The position numbers and the translations under genes were made by a program. The notes beneath the pieces are model-generated. The model worked only from the letters and a program-made list of their open reading frames with translations, searched no databases and had not been told where the DNA came from. A stretch of 64,000 nt of DNA. It comes from Actinomyces respiraculi. GTDB taxonomy: Bacteria; Actinomycetota; Actinomycetes; Actinomycetales; Actinomycetaceae. Location of the stretch: positions 930,001-994,000 of the forward strand of contig NZ_CP063989.1 in NCBI RefSeq assembly GCF_014595995.2, given 5' to 3'. This document shows, one piece after another, positions 9,390-17,461 of this stretch; the first letter of the stretch is position 1, and each line of letters opens with the position of its first letter.

Positions 9390-11104
9390 CTCAGCTCCTC
9401 GTACAGGGCGGCGTTGATCTGACCGTTGCGACTCCACCGTGGAAGGTCATTGTGCCCGTGGGGGCGCGTGCTGTCCGTACGGCGTGCCGCTCCCGCGAGC
9501 ACCGACGCCAGCGCGGCGGCGTCACCCGGCTCGAAGCACTCACCATCCGAGTACGCCGCGACCTCTCGCAAGGCCGGAAGATCCGACACCACCACAGGCC
9601 GCCCCAACGCCATCGCGGTCAGCGGCTTCATCGGCGTCACGGACCGGCACACCGGGGTGTCCCGGCGCGGTACGCAGAACACGTCGAGTGCCTGGTACCA
9701 GGCAACCGCCTCCTGCGGCGGCACCCGCCCGGGCAGCACGCACACGTCCTCGCCGAGACCCAGCGCGGCCGCTCGAGCCTCCAGAGCCGGCCGGCTCACC
9801 CCGTCACCCACGAGGAGACAACGGAGGTCGACGCCCTCGGCCCGGCAGCGCGCCACCGCTTCCAGCAGCACGTCAAAGCCCTCGTAGTCCACGAGCGAGG
9901 AGACGCTGCCCGCCCAGTACCCGTCAGCAGGCAGACCGAGGTGAGCGCGCGCAGCTGCCGGCTTCAGCGCCGACACCTCGACAACCTCGTCCTCCACAGC
10001 ATTGGGGACCACTGTGATCCGCCGCGCGGGCACGCCCCGCTCCACCAGGTCCTCCTTCTGCACCTGCGACAGAACGACGACCGCGTCCGCCGCCAGCGCC
10101 ATCTCCGTCTCCTTCGCGCGCAGCAGCCGGAAGCGCTGTGAGCTCAGCGCCTCCTTCTGCTTCTCCTGCGGGCGCGAGGCCACCCACGTCTGCTCTAGCA
10201 CCCCGCGCATCTCGTACACCCACGGCAGCCCGAAGCCCTCGGCGACAGCCTGCGTGACCAGTGCGTTGTGGAAGTCCGTCGTCGTGTGCAGCACGTCGGG
10301 GCGCAGTTCCTCGACCTGGCGTGCCACCAGCTGCGTCATCTGCACGAGCCTGGCCGCCGGGGTGGGCGCCAGGCGCCCCGGCAGGAGCCGGTGGTACTCG
10401 ATACCGTCGACGACGTCGACCCCGCGCGCGCTCACGAGACCCACGGTCACCGGGTAGCCCACGCGCGTGAGCGCACGTACCTCGACACCCGCCTGGAGCT
10501 GCGCGCGCAGCAGCGCGTGCGAACGGACCGCGTAGCCCGACTGCGTGCGCGGCAGGGAGTTCGTCAGCACGTGCAGCACCCGTGGGTGTGCCCCCGCCGT
10601 CGGCCCCGCCCACGTGGGAGAGGGCGAGGGGACCGGAAGACGGAACCCCGGGCTCATGAGTGCCAGCTCTCCGCGCAGACGCGCCCGCTGAGCACGCGCC
10701 TGGACGACGCCGTCGAGCAACGTGAGCGCCGCGGACGCGTGTCCACGCGACCACAGCTCCCGGGCCCGCACCTGCACGGGCAGGTCATCCGCGTAGGCGA
10801 GCGCCACGTCACCCAGCTGCACCGCGAGCTCAGCGGCCAGCCGCCTGCCCACGTCCGAGGCCGGGGCGGAACCTGCCAGCGAGAGGCGCGACTGCTCGCG
10901 CCGGTCCACCAGGAACTCGGACAGAGCCCGGCGAACCGAGGTCGGCGCCGCACCCGCCCCCACGAGACGGGCCACACCCCCGCGTGCCCCACGGGGCAGA
11001 CGACGCGCCGACTGCACCGCCAGCAACAGCGGGTCCTCTAACAGGTGTCGCAGCGCCGTGTCCACCAACAGGGACACATTGCGCACCAGTTGCAGGTCAG
11101 GCAC
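9386..11104 (-). CDS. GT4 glycosyltransferase with long N-terminal extension (cassette 2)
   Basis: 572 aa from GTG 11104, chosen because it overlaps the preceding stop by 8 nt exactly as in cassette 1 and aligns with that N-terminus (DLQLVRNVSLLVDTALRHL). The N-terminal ~170 residues are helical and of unknown function; the GT-B domains follow (RVLHVLTNSLPRTQSGYAVR; GSVSSLVDYEGFDVLLEAV; LLVGDGVSRPAL). It probably extends the lipid-linked glycan in the cytosol. The paralogue is at 1447-3156. Donor and acceptor are unknown. Confidence 0.9.
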   Translation of the reverse strand: MPDLQLVRNVSLLVDTALRHLLEDPLLLAVQSARRLPRGARGGVARLVGAGAAPTSVRRALSEFLVDRREQSRLSLAGSAPASDVGRRLAAELAVQLGDVALAYADDLPVQVRARELWSRGHASAALTLLDGVVQARAQRARLRGELALMSPGFRLPVPSPSPTWAGPTAGAHPRVLHVLTNSLPRTQSGYAVRSHALLRAQLQAGVEVRALTRVGYPVTVGLVSARGVDVVDGIEYHRLLPGRLAPTPAARLVQMTQLVARQVEELRPDVLHTTTDFHNALVTQAVAEGFGLPWVYEMRGVLEQTWVASRPQEKQKEALSSQRFRLLRAKETEMALAADAVVVLSQVQKEDLVERGVPARRITVVPNAVEDEVVEVSALKPAAARAHLGLPADGYWAGSVSSLVDYEGFDVLLEAVARCRAEGVDLRCLLVGDGVSRPALEARAAALGLGEDVCVLPGRVPPQEAVAWYQALDVFCVPRRDTPVCRSVTPMKPLTAMALGRPVVVSDLPALREVAAYSDGECFEPGDAAALASVLAGAARRTDSTRPHGHNDLPRWSRNGQINAALYEELR

Positions 11105-12344
11105 CCGCCACCTCCTTAAGCAGGCACTCATACCGACCTACCAGGGTCTCCTCGCGCACATGCGCGTCAAGCCAGTCGTGCGCCCCGGCCGTCGTCAGCC
11201 GCCCCCGGTCGGCAGCCAGCTCGCCCCACAGGGCCGCCAGAGCCGCCGGGTCCTGCGGTGCAACGACGTCGCCGCCCAGGCTGTGACGAATGATCGACGC
11301 CGCCTCCCCGGCGACCGCGCCACTGACATGACGGCCGGTCCCAAGAACCTCATACAGCTTCGAAGGGACCGTCAGCCCCATCGCCGACCAGTCCTCAAGG
11401 GACACGAGGACCGAGTCCGCCCACGCGTAGTGCTCAGCCACCTCATGGGCCGCCACCGGCGGCCACAGCTCAACCGGCGCTCCCAGACGCAGCGCCTCGG
11501 CGCGCACCTGCTCCACCTGCGCGCCGTCGCCCACAATCCTCAAGGTCACCCGGGTGCCCGCCCTGGCCGCCAGGGCCGCTGCCCGTACCGCACTGACCAG
11601 ACCCTGGGCCCGGCCCACCGTGCCCAGGTACAGCACATGCAGGGCGCCGTCGTGGCGGGCCAGAGGCACCTGGGGCAGGTGCCAGTCCTGCGAGAGCGCC
11701 GCGTTACGCACCGTCACCACGCGCCGTGCCCCGCGTCGGCGAAGCACCTGCGCGAAGGACTCCGTCGTCGTCACCACCGCGTCGGCGCTGCGCTCCAGCG
11801 TAGTCACGGCCGGTGGCAGCAGCGTCGTCAGGGCGGAGACGGCCATGCGGCGAACCCTCGGAGCAGTGGCGCCGTCGGCCCATGAGGAGGCGGAGGTGAG
11901 GATGTCCGGCCACGCGTCGCGCAGCTCCGCCACCACCGGCCGGCGCAGCGCCCGGCCCACAGCCAGGGCGGCCGGCAACGTGGGCAGCCCCGGGACAGAG
12001 CCGACGACGACGTCCGGGCGGTGCGGCCCGTAAAACCTCTCGAGCCCCGCGCGCAACGCGCTCGCCGCCGCCACCGCCTGGTCGACGCCGCGCCCTCCCA
12101 GGCCGGAGTCATACGGGTGGAAAGCGGTGCGGTGCACCATAGCGCCGGAGGCGTCGCGGTGGATCGCACCCGCGGCCAGGCGGGGGTCGTCATCCAGCAC
12201 ACGGCCCGCCGGGTAGTGCGGCGCAGGAGTCAGCACAGCCAGATCGTGACCACGCTCCACCAGCCCCTGGGCAAGCCACTGCCACCGCTTCTGCGGTGCC
12301 CCCACCTCCGGAGCCCAGTAGTGCGACAGCAGCAGGATCCTCAC
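11097..12344 (-). CDS. GT4 glycosyltransferase, WbuB-like (cassette 2)
   Basis: 415 aa from GTG 12344, which overlaps the TGA of the WbpL-like gene (GTGA); the longer open frame to 12593 is antisense-like sequence without homology. The N-terminus RILLLSHYWAPEVGAPQKRW matches WbuB-type enzymes, and the C-terminal donor region GLTVPSKLYEVLGTGRHVSG matches the cassette-1 paralogue at 3149-4414. It is predicted to transfer an amino sugar to the growing repeat on the cytosolic face. Confidence 0.9.
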   Translation of the reverse strand: MRILLLSHYWAPEVGAPQKRWQWLAQGLVERGHDLAVLTPAPHYPAGRVLDDDPRLAAGAIHRDASGAMVHRTAFHPYDSGLGGRGVDQAVAAASALRAGLERFYGPHRPDVVVGSVPGLPTLPAALAVGRALRRPVVAELRDAWPDILTSASSWADGATAPRVRRMAVSALTTLLPPAVTTLERSADAVVTTTESFAQVLRRRGARRVVTVRNAALSQDWHLPQVPLARHDGALHVLYLGTVGRAQGLVSAVRAAALAARAGTRVTLRIVGDGAQVEQVRAEALRLGAPVELWPPVAAHEVAEHYAWADSVLVSLEDWSAMGLTVPSKLYEVLGTGRHVSGAVAGEAASIIRHSLGGDVVAPQDPAALAALWGELAADRGRLTTAGAHDWLDAHVREETLVGRYECLLKEVAGA

Positions 12345-13393
12345 CGCGACACCCCCGCAGGGGTGGGGCGGAACGGGTCCTCGCCGCCCAGCCACAGCGG
12401 CAGGCGCAGGTACGCCAGCAGCAGCGACGCCATGGCCACCCACCCCAGAGCCTGCACGTTCATCGTGAGGGCACCCCATGCGAGCAGCGAGCAGGCTGCC
12501 GCCACCGCGGACACGAGGCCGGCCACTGCCCAGTGAGGCCACCCCAGCGCGACCAGACGCTGGTAGACGTGCAGCCTGTGAGGCTCGTACCACCGCTGCC
12601 CCGCACGCACACGCATGAACAGAGTGAAGCCGGTGTCCGCCACCAGCACCAGCAAGGGCGCGACCGAGACCGATGCGGGGACTGCGGAGGCCAGGCTCAT
12701 CGTCGCGGCAAAGGACCAGGCCGCACCGAGCGCGTAGGAGCCACAGTCACCGAGGAAGAGTCGTGCGCGGGGGACGTTGAAGGGCAGGAAACCTGCGGCG
12801 GCACCCGCCACCGTCACCAGGACCAGCCCCAGCCCGGGGACCGGGTGCGCCACGGAGACCAGGACGAACCAGGATCCCGTCACGACGGCGTGTCCTGCGG
12901 CGAGGCCGTTCGCACCGTCCATGAAGTTCGTGACGTTGACCAGGCCGGCCGCGCACCCCGCCACAATGAGGGACCACCACAGGTGTGCGCCCGTCACCCA
13001 CGTGACCCCCAGCCCCATGAGAAGGCCCAATCCGATCTGAAGGCACAGGCGAGCCGATGGCGGCAGGGAGAACAGGTCCTCTGCCAGGCCGACGAGGGTC
13101 ATGGCCAGGATGAAGAGCACACAGAGCGTGACGGTCTCGATGCGCGCCATGAGAAGGACCGGGCCCTGTGAGCCTGCCGTGAGCACCAACGTCACCGCCG
13201 TCGCCGCCACGGCGCCCAACACCAGTGCCACGCCGGCGCCCCTGGGCGTCGGACGATGGTGCAGGGAACGATGCCCGGGGACGTCCACCACCCCCGCGCG
13301 GCGCAGGACAGGCGTCAGTAGCGCGGTCAGTGCCGCACTGGCCGCGGCAGCGATGACGAAGCCCACCACGAGCACGGTCCACCACACGGTCAT
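12341..13393 (-). CDS. Polyprenyl-phosphate sugar-1-phosphate transferase, WecA/WbpL-like (cassette 2)
   Basis: 350-aa multi-spanning enzyme. ATG 13393 overlaps the upstream TGA (ATGA). MraY/WecA-family motifs are present: VGLAEDLFSLP, NVTNFMDGANGL, FLGDCGSYALG and PHRLHVYQRL. It is expected to load the first sugar-1-phosphate on undecaprenyl phosphate. It replaces the family's usual DD pair with ED, as its cassette-1 paralogue does, so that variation is lineage-specific and not a sequencing error. Confidence 0.9.
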   Translation of the reverse strand: MTVWWTVLVVGFVIAAAASAALTALLTPVLRRAGVVDVPGHRSLHHRPTPRGAGVALVLGAVAATAVTLVLTAGSQGPVLLMARIETVTLCVLFILAMTLVGLAEDLFSLPPSARLCLQIGLGLLMGLGVTWVTGAHLWWSLIVAGCAAGLVNVTNFMDGANGLAAGHAVVTGSWFVLVSVAHPVPGLGLVLVTVAGAAAGFLPFNVPRARLFLGDCGSYALGAAWSFAATMSLASAVPASVSVAPLLVLVADTGFTLFMRVRAGQRWYEPHRLHVYQRLVALGWPHWAVAGLVSAVAAACSLLAWGALTMNVQALGWVAMASLLLAYLRLPLWLGGEDPFRPTPAGVSR

Positions 13394-15264
13394 GCCGTCG
13401 CCGCCGTCTCCATCCACCGGCGCACCAGGGCGCCGTGCTGTCCCCACTGCGTGCGCTCACGCAGCTGCGCGATCGTCTCCAACGCGTCCATGGGGACCGC
13501 GGGGACCAGGGCGTGGGAGATGAGGGGGTGGCTGGGCCGCACGTCCTCCTCACCCACTCCGAAGAGGCTCTCGGTGATCTTCTCGCCCGGACGGACACGG
13601 GTGTACACGACCTCGACGTCCGGATACCCCGACAGGGCGGCGAAGCGGCGGGCGATCTCCTCGATGTTGTGAGGCTCGCCCATGTCCAGGATGAGGACCT
13701 CTCCGGAGCGTCCCAAGACCCCCGCCTGAAGCACCAGCTGGCAGGCCTCGTCCACGCTCATGAAGAAGCGTTCCATCGCCGGGTCTGTGACGGTCAGAGG
13801 CAGTCCCCGCTCCAGCTGTGAGGCGAAGGTGAACAGGGCCGAACCGCGCGACCCCAGGACGTTGCCGAAGCGCACCGAGATGAACCGGCTCTCAGGCCCC
13901 AGTGACCGGCCAACCGTCGCCGTCAGGCGCTCAGCCATCCTCTTGGAGTATCCGAGCACGCACCCCGGGTCGGCTGCCTTGTCCGTCGAGATGTTGATGA
14001 ACCGGCTCACCCCGTGGCGGGCCGCCGCCACCAGCAGGTCCCGCGTCGCCGCCACGTTGGTGAGGAAGGCCTCCTCCGGAAAGCGCTCCGTGAGGGTCAG
14101 GTGCTTGAGCGCCGCGGCATGGAAGACGATCGTCGGCCGGTTCTCCTCGAACAGCGCGTCGATAAAGCCTGGTGTGCGCAAGTCCCCGAGGATGAGGTCC
14201 GGGGAGTCGAGCATCGCCTCGCCGTCGAGAGACAACTGGACCGCGTGGAGGGCGGACTCATCGCGGTCCACCATGATGAGGCGCGCCGGCTCGTACTGGG
14301 CGATCGCACGGCACAGCTGCGAGCCGATCGAGCCGCCCGCACCTGTGACGAGCACGTGCTCGCCGGTGAGGTAGGCACCGATGGCGTCGATATCCGTGTC
14401 GATCGCACGACGCCCGAGCAGGTCCCCGATCTCCAGGGGGCGGAAGACGCTCGACGACTCGATCCGCGCGGCCTCCGGCCGGTGCGAGGGGCTGCGCCCC
14501 ACGAGCTCCTCAGTCGACGGCATGACCCGGATCTCCAGGCCCGCGTCGTGGGCCCGCGCCACGACCGCGTCCACCTGCTCCGGCCGTGCGGACGGTACCG
14601 CCAGCAGGACGAGGTCCGCCCGCGTCTCCTTGGCCACCTGGGCCAGCGCTGACCACGGGCCCAGCACGCGCACGCCGCTGACCCGCAGGCGACGCTTGGC
14701 GGGATCGTCGTCCAGGATCGCGACCGGGGTGAAGGAGGCCTCCTTGTCCTGCTGCATCAGGCTGATCGCCTGCGTGCCGCCGTATCCCGCCCCCAGGATG
14801 ATCGTGCGCCGTGAGCGACGCCCGGTGGGGCGGCGTGTCCACGCCACGACCGCCTGGAAGGCCCATCGAGAGGCCAGGTGCAGTGTGAGCGCCACCGCGC
14901 CGCAGACCATGGCCGTGCCCACGGAGATCATCCACGGCTGGAAGCCCGCCGCGACCGTCACCAGAGTCGCCGCGATGACAATGTCCGTCACCAGGATCTG
15001 GGGGAACTCGTCCATGGTGGCGAAACGGGCCCGTCCCCTGAGGAACAGCAGCCACCCGAGCACTTGCAGCGCGATAACGATGCCAATCGCGACCACCGTT
15101 CCCAGGCCACGAGGCGCGCCGTCGCCGTCGTGACTGAGCCACACGACCAGGATGATCGCCAGCGCCCACATCGCGCAGTCGAGTGTCGGGATCGTCCCGT
15201 GGGGCAGGTGCAGGCGAGAGCCCCCGATGTCGGTCGTCGGCCAGGACGAGCGGTGCGTGCTCAT
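13390..15264 (-). CDS. Membrane-bound UDP-sugar 4,6-dehydratase, CapD/WbpM-like (cassette 2)
   Basis: 624 aa from ATG 15264, which overlaps the stop of the small membrane gene (ATGA). Domains in order are four N-terminal membrane helices (about residues 25-140), a first Rossmann region (ILGAGYGGTQAISLM) and an SDR dehydratase region (TGAGGSIGSQLC; NISTDKAADPGCVLGYSKRM; RPGEKI). It is predicted to make a UDP-4-keto-6-deoxy-HexNAc from UDP-GlcNAc. The paralogue is at 5456-7357. The open frame extends to 15624, but the extra part overlaps the membrane gene and has no homology. Confidence 0.92.
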   Translation of the reverse strand: MSTHRSSWPTTDIGGSRLHLPHGTIPTLDCAMWALAIILVVWLSHDGDGAPRGLGTVVAIGIVIALQVLGWLLFLRGRARFATMDEFPQILVTDIVIAATLVTVAAGFQPWMISVGTAMVCGAVALTLHLASRWAFQAVVAWTRRPTGRRSRRTIILGAGYGGTQAISLMQQDKEASFTPVAILDDDPAKRRLRVSGVRVLGPWSALAQVAKETRADLVLLAVPSARPEQVDAVVARAHDAGLEIRVMPSTEELVGRSPSHRPEAARIESSSVFRPLEIGDLLGRRAIDTDIDAIGAYLTGEHVLVTGAGGSIGSQLCRAIAQYEPARLIMVDRDESALHAVQLSLDGEAMLDSPDLILGDLRTPGFIDALFEENRPTIVFHAAALKHLTLTERFPEEAFLTNVAATRDLLVAAARHGVSRFINISTDKAADPGCVLGYSKRMAERLTATVGRSLGPESRFISVRFGNVLGSRGSALFTFASQLERGLPLTVTDPAMERFFMSVDEACQLVLQAGVLGRSGEVLILDMGEPHNIEEIARRFAALSGYPDVEVVYTRVRPGEKITESLFGVGEEDVRPSHPLISHALVPAVPMDALETIAQLRERTQWGQHGALVRRWMETAATA

Positions 15265-15692
15265 ACCCCGTACACCTCCAACCGGGCCAGTGCGACGGCC
15301 TTGCGCTGCCAGCGACGGCGCCGCCACCACTGGTCGCCGATGGCCAGGAGGGAGCCCGCCAGGACTGCGCTCCACGGCAGCAGACGGATGTGCCCCACCG
15401 TGTCCAGCAGGACCAGGCTGAGCGCGTACCCCAGGCCGGCCGCACTCGCATGGCGCATGACTCGGGTGCTCGACCAGGGCCAGTAGCGCCGTGTCACGAG
15501 CCTGGCCGTCAGCTGCACGAGCAGCGCGTACGCGACCGCGGCAGCGATGAGCCTGGGGTAGATCACGTGGTCCGTTGAGAGGAGCGTGCGTGCCAGCGTC
15601 GCCGCGAACAGCCACCACGCCCACGACAACGCGTCCAGACGAAATGCGTGGGCGGGCCGCGGAAGGTGGCGGAGAACGGGCGACGACGTCAC
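15261..15692 (-). CDS. Small membrane protein resembling the FlaA1/CapD membrane module
   Basis: 143 aa with about four hydrophobic helices and a basic C-terminus (QWWRRRRWQRKAV). The opening (RLDALSWAWWLFAATLARTLL) and the spacing of helices resemble the N-terminal membrane module of CapD-like dehydratases, here as a stand-alone protein next to a complete CapD-like enzyme. It lies 18 nt after wecB and overlaps the dehydratase start by 4 nt, so it belongs to the operon. It may anchor or partner the dehydratase; this is inference. A truncated counterpart sits at 7354-7521. Confidence 0.75.
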   Translation of the reverse strand: MTSSPVLRHLPRPAHAFRLDALSWAWWLFAATLARTLLSTDHVIYPRLIAAAVAYALLVQLTARLVTRRYWPWSSTRVMRHASAAGLGYALSLVLLDTVGHIRLLPWSAVLAGSLLAIGDQWWRRRRWQRKAVALARLEVYGV

Positions 15693-15709
15693 CGACGGTA
15701 CTAACGGGC

Positions 15710-16897
15710 TCAGAGCGACACCGACCTCAGTCGGTCCGGTGCGCCCTGCGGCCGGGGACGGAAGTCCATGAGCCGCTCACCCACGCCCATGAGCTCGGCG
15801 ATGGCCGCGACCGCGCGAGCTGTGGCACGCCCGTCCCCGTACGGGTTGGCCGCGTGCGCCATCGCCTCGTACAGGGCGGGGGAGTCCAGGAGCGCCGAGA
15901 CCTCAGAGACGACTCGGTCCTCCTGCGTGCCGATGAGGCGGACCGTTCCCGCCTCGACCGCCTCGGGACGCTCGGTGTTCTCACGCATGACGAGGACCGG
16001 CTTGCCCAGGCTCGGGGCCTCCTCCTGCACGCCTCCCGAGTCCGTCAGCACGATGCGCGCGGCCGCCATCACCGTCGTGAACTCACCGTAGGACAGCGGC
16101 TCGGTGACCAGGACGTTGCTCAGGTGCGCGACGTGCGGCAGCACGGCCTCACGCACCCGCGGGTTGCGGTGCGCAGGCAGCACGATGACGTGGTCCGGGT
16201 AACGCTCAGCCAGCCGACCCAGCGCCCGACCCACGTCCTGCATCGCCTCACCCCAGTTCTCACGGCGGTGGGCGGTGACCAGAATGATCGGGGCGCCCTC
16301 GGCCACCAGGGCCTGCAGGCGGGGATCGGAGGGCGCGATGTCGTGCTCGCGAGTGCTCAGCAGCGCATCGATCACCGTGTTACCCGTCACCACCACGGCA
16401 TCGGGGTCCACCCCCTCGCGCACGAGGTTCCAGCGCGAGCGCGGTGTCGGTGCCAGGTGCAGGGCCGCGAGTGGAGCTGTGAGCTTCCGGTTCGCCTCCT
16501 CAGGGAACGGTGAGGACATGTCCCCCGAGCGCAGCCCGGCCTCCAGGTGCACCACGGGAACCTGCCGGTAGAACGCTGCCAGGGCGGCGGCCGCCACCGT
16601 CGTCGTGTCTCCCTGCACGAGGACCGCGTCCGGGCGGACCTCCTGAAGCACTGGGTCCAGGCGCGCGAAGATCTTTGCGCTCAGGGAGTTGAGGTTCTGC
16701 CCGGCCTCGAAGACATCGATGTCGTAGTCGGGTGTGAGACCGAAGATCGTGTTGACCTGCTCCAGCATCTCGCGGTGCTGACCCGTGGACACCAGCGTCG
16801 CCTTCAGGCCGGAGTGCTCGCGCAGTCCCTGGATCACCGGCGCCAGCTTGATCGCTTCCGGCCGTGTGCCGTAGACGACCATGACATTTTTAACCAA
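15710..16897 (-). CDS. wecB: UDP-N-acetylglucosamine 2-epimerase, non-hydrolysing
   Basis: 395 aa. It interconverts UDP-GlcNAc and UDP-ManNAc in the cytosol. The family signature is clear: VYGTRPEAIKLAPV at the N-terminus, VQGDTTT, HLEAGLRSGD, PEEANRKL, TAHRRENWG and LTDSGGVQEEAP. The start is a TTG at 16897 with AGGAG a few bases upstream; the ATG six codons downstream has no comparable site. It is the first gene of the polysaccharide operon. A WbjD-type role in an L-FucNAc route would be an alternative, but the sequence reads as ordinary WecB. Confidence 0.93.
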   Translation of the reverse strand: MVKNVMVVYGTRPEAIKLAPVIQGLREHSGLKATLVSTGQHREMLEQVNTIFGLTPDYDIDVFEAGQNLNSLSAKIFARLDPVLQEVRPDAVLVQGDTTTVAAAALAAFYRQVPVVHLEAGLRSGDMSSPFPEEANRKLTAPLAALHLAPTPRSRWNLVREGVDPDAVVVTGNTVIDALLSTREHDIAPSDPRLQALVAEGAPIILVTAHRRENWGEAMQDVGRALGRLAERYPDHVIVLPAHRNPRVREAVLPHVAHLSNVLVTEPLSYGEFTTVMAAARIVLTDSGGVQEEAPSLGKPVLVMRENTERPEAVEAGTVRLIGTQEDRVVSEVSALLDSPALYEAMAHAANPYGDGRATARAVAAIAELMGVGERLMDFRPRPQGAPDRLRSVSL

Positions 16898-16910
16898 GGG
16901 TTCTCCTGAC

Positions 16911-17023
16911 GGGAACCGGCAGCCGGGAACGTGGGGTGGGAACCGGGCGCCAGGATCGGGATCGGGGGTGGGAACCGGGAACCGGGAACGTGCGGTGGGA
17001 ACCAGGAACCGGGAACGTGGGGC
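16911..17023. repeat. GGGAACCGGGAACGTG repeats in the wecB leader
   Basis: Several imperfect copies of GGGAACCGGGAACGTGGGG-like units lie in the ~145-nt stretch between the wecB promoter and its TTG start, so they should be transcribed as 5' leader. No reading frame of note. Function unknown. Confidence 0.7.
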
Positions 17024-17047
17024 AGCGCGACGCTGTCTTGCGACGGC

Positions 17048-17053
17048 ATTATA
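17048..17053 (-). promoter_or_regulatory. -10 box of the polysaccharide operon
   Basis: A perfect TATAAT on the minus strand, about 150 nt upstream of wecB. The -35 region is poor, which would suit activator-dependent control. No later minus-strand -10 of this quality is seen inside the operon, where genes overlap or nearly touch down to position 1. Confidence 0.6.
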
Positions 17054-17118
17054 GACGCACGAGTGAGATCGCGCGACTCATGAGTTACGTGCGCTGTGTG
17101 GAGCGCCATTGATCAGTT

Positions 17119-17227
17119 CGGACCACGTTCGGTCGTTTGGACCACGTTCGGTCGTTTGGACCACCCCAGACGCGTCCGTAGGTGGTCCGAACGACGGCAG
17201 GTGGTCCAAGATGGCAGCAAGTGGTCC
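17119..17227. repeat. Six-site GGACCAC array in mirrored orientation
   Basis: GGACCAC occurs at 17120, 17139 and 17158 (19-bp period), then its complement GTGGTCC at 17182, 17201 and 17221 (19/20-bp period). The intervening bases are also partly conserved (forward unit GGACCACGTTCGGTCGTTT). The array lies 65-175 bp upstream of the wecB -10 box. Candidate operator; no regulator gene is adjacent. It fills most of the otherwise geneless stretch 17054-17390; 17228-17390 is C-rich sequence in which I see nothing else. Confidence 0.75.
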
Positions 17228-17390
17228 ACACTAACTGTGCTTCCTCGGGGCAAGACCCCTGCTTACCGCCAGCACGCCCCCGCGTGAGCACGACAGCACC
17301 TTCCAACCAGACACCGACACCCCCCACACCCAGACCACCAACCACCCCCAACCAGCAACCACCGGCGCCAGACAAACCAGCCCCCACCAA

Positions 17391-17459
17391 ACCCGGAGCT
17401 TGACACAACTAGAGACCGGAGGACTCAGACCCCACCTACACCCTCAATTGGGATGAGCC
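17391..17459 (+). pseudogene. ISL3-family transposase 3' tail with terminal repeat
   Basis: The frame ending at 17456 reads LETGGLRPHLHPQLG-stop, the usual C-terminus of ISL3-family transposases. It runs into CCCTCAATTGGGATGAGCC (17441-17459), which matches, inverted and with one mismatch, the left end of the ISL3-like relic at 34226. Only the right end of the element remains; its left end is not found nearby. Confidence 0.65.
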
Positions 17460-17461
17460 AG

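Noticed and set aside
15265..15624. Longer N-terminus (120 residues) of the cassette-2 dehydratase
   Set aside because: It fully overlaps the small membrane gene in another frame and has no membrane or domain features.
17182..17403. Proline/threonine-rich small protein
   Set aside because: It starts within the GGACCAC array and is a by-product of C-rich DNA; no ribosome-binding site or homologue.
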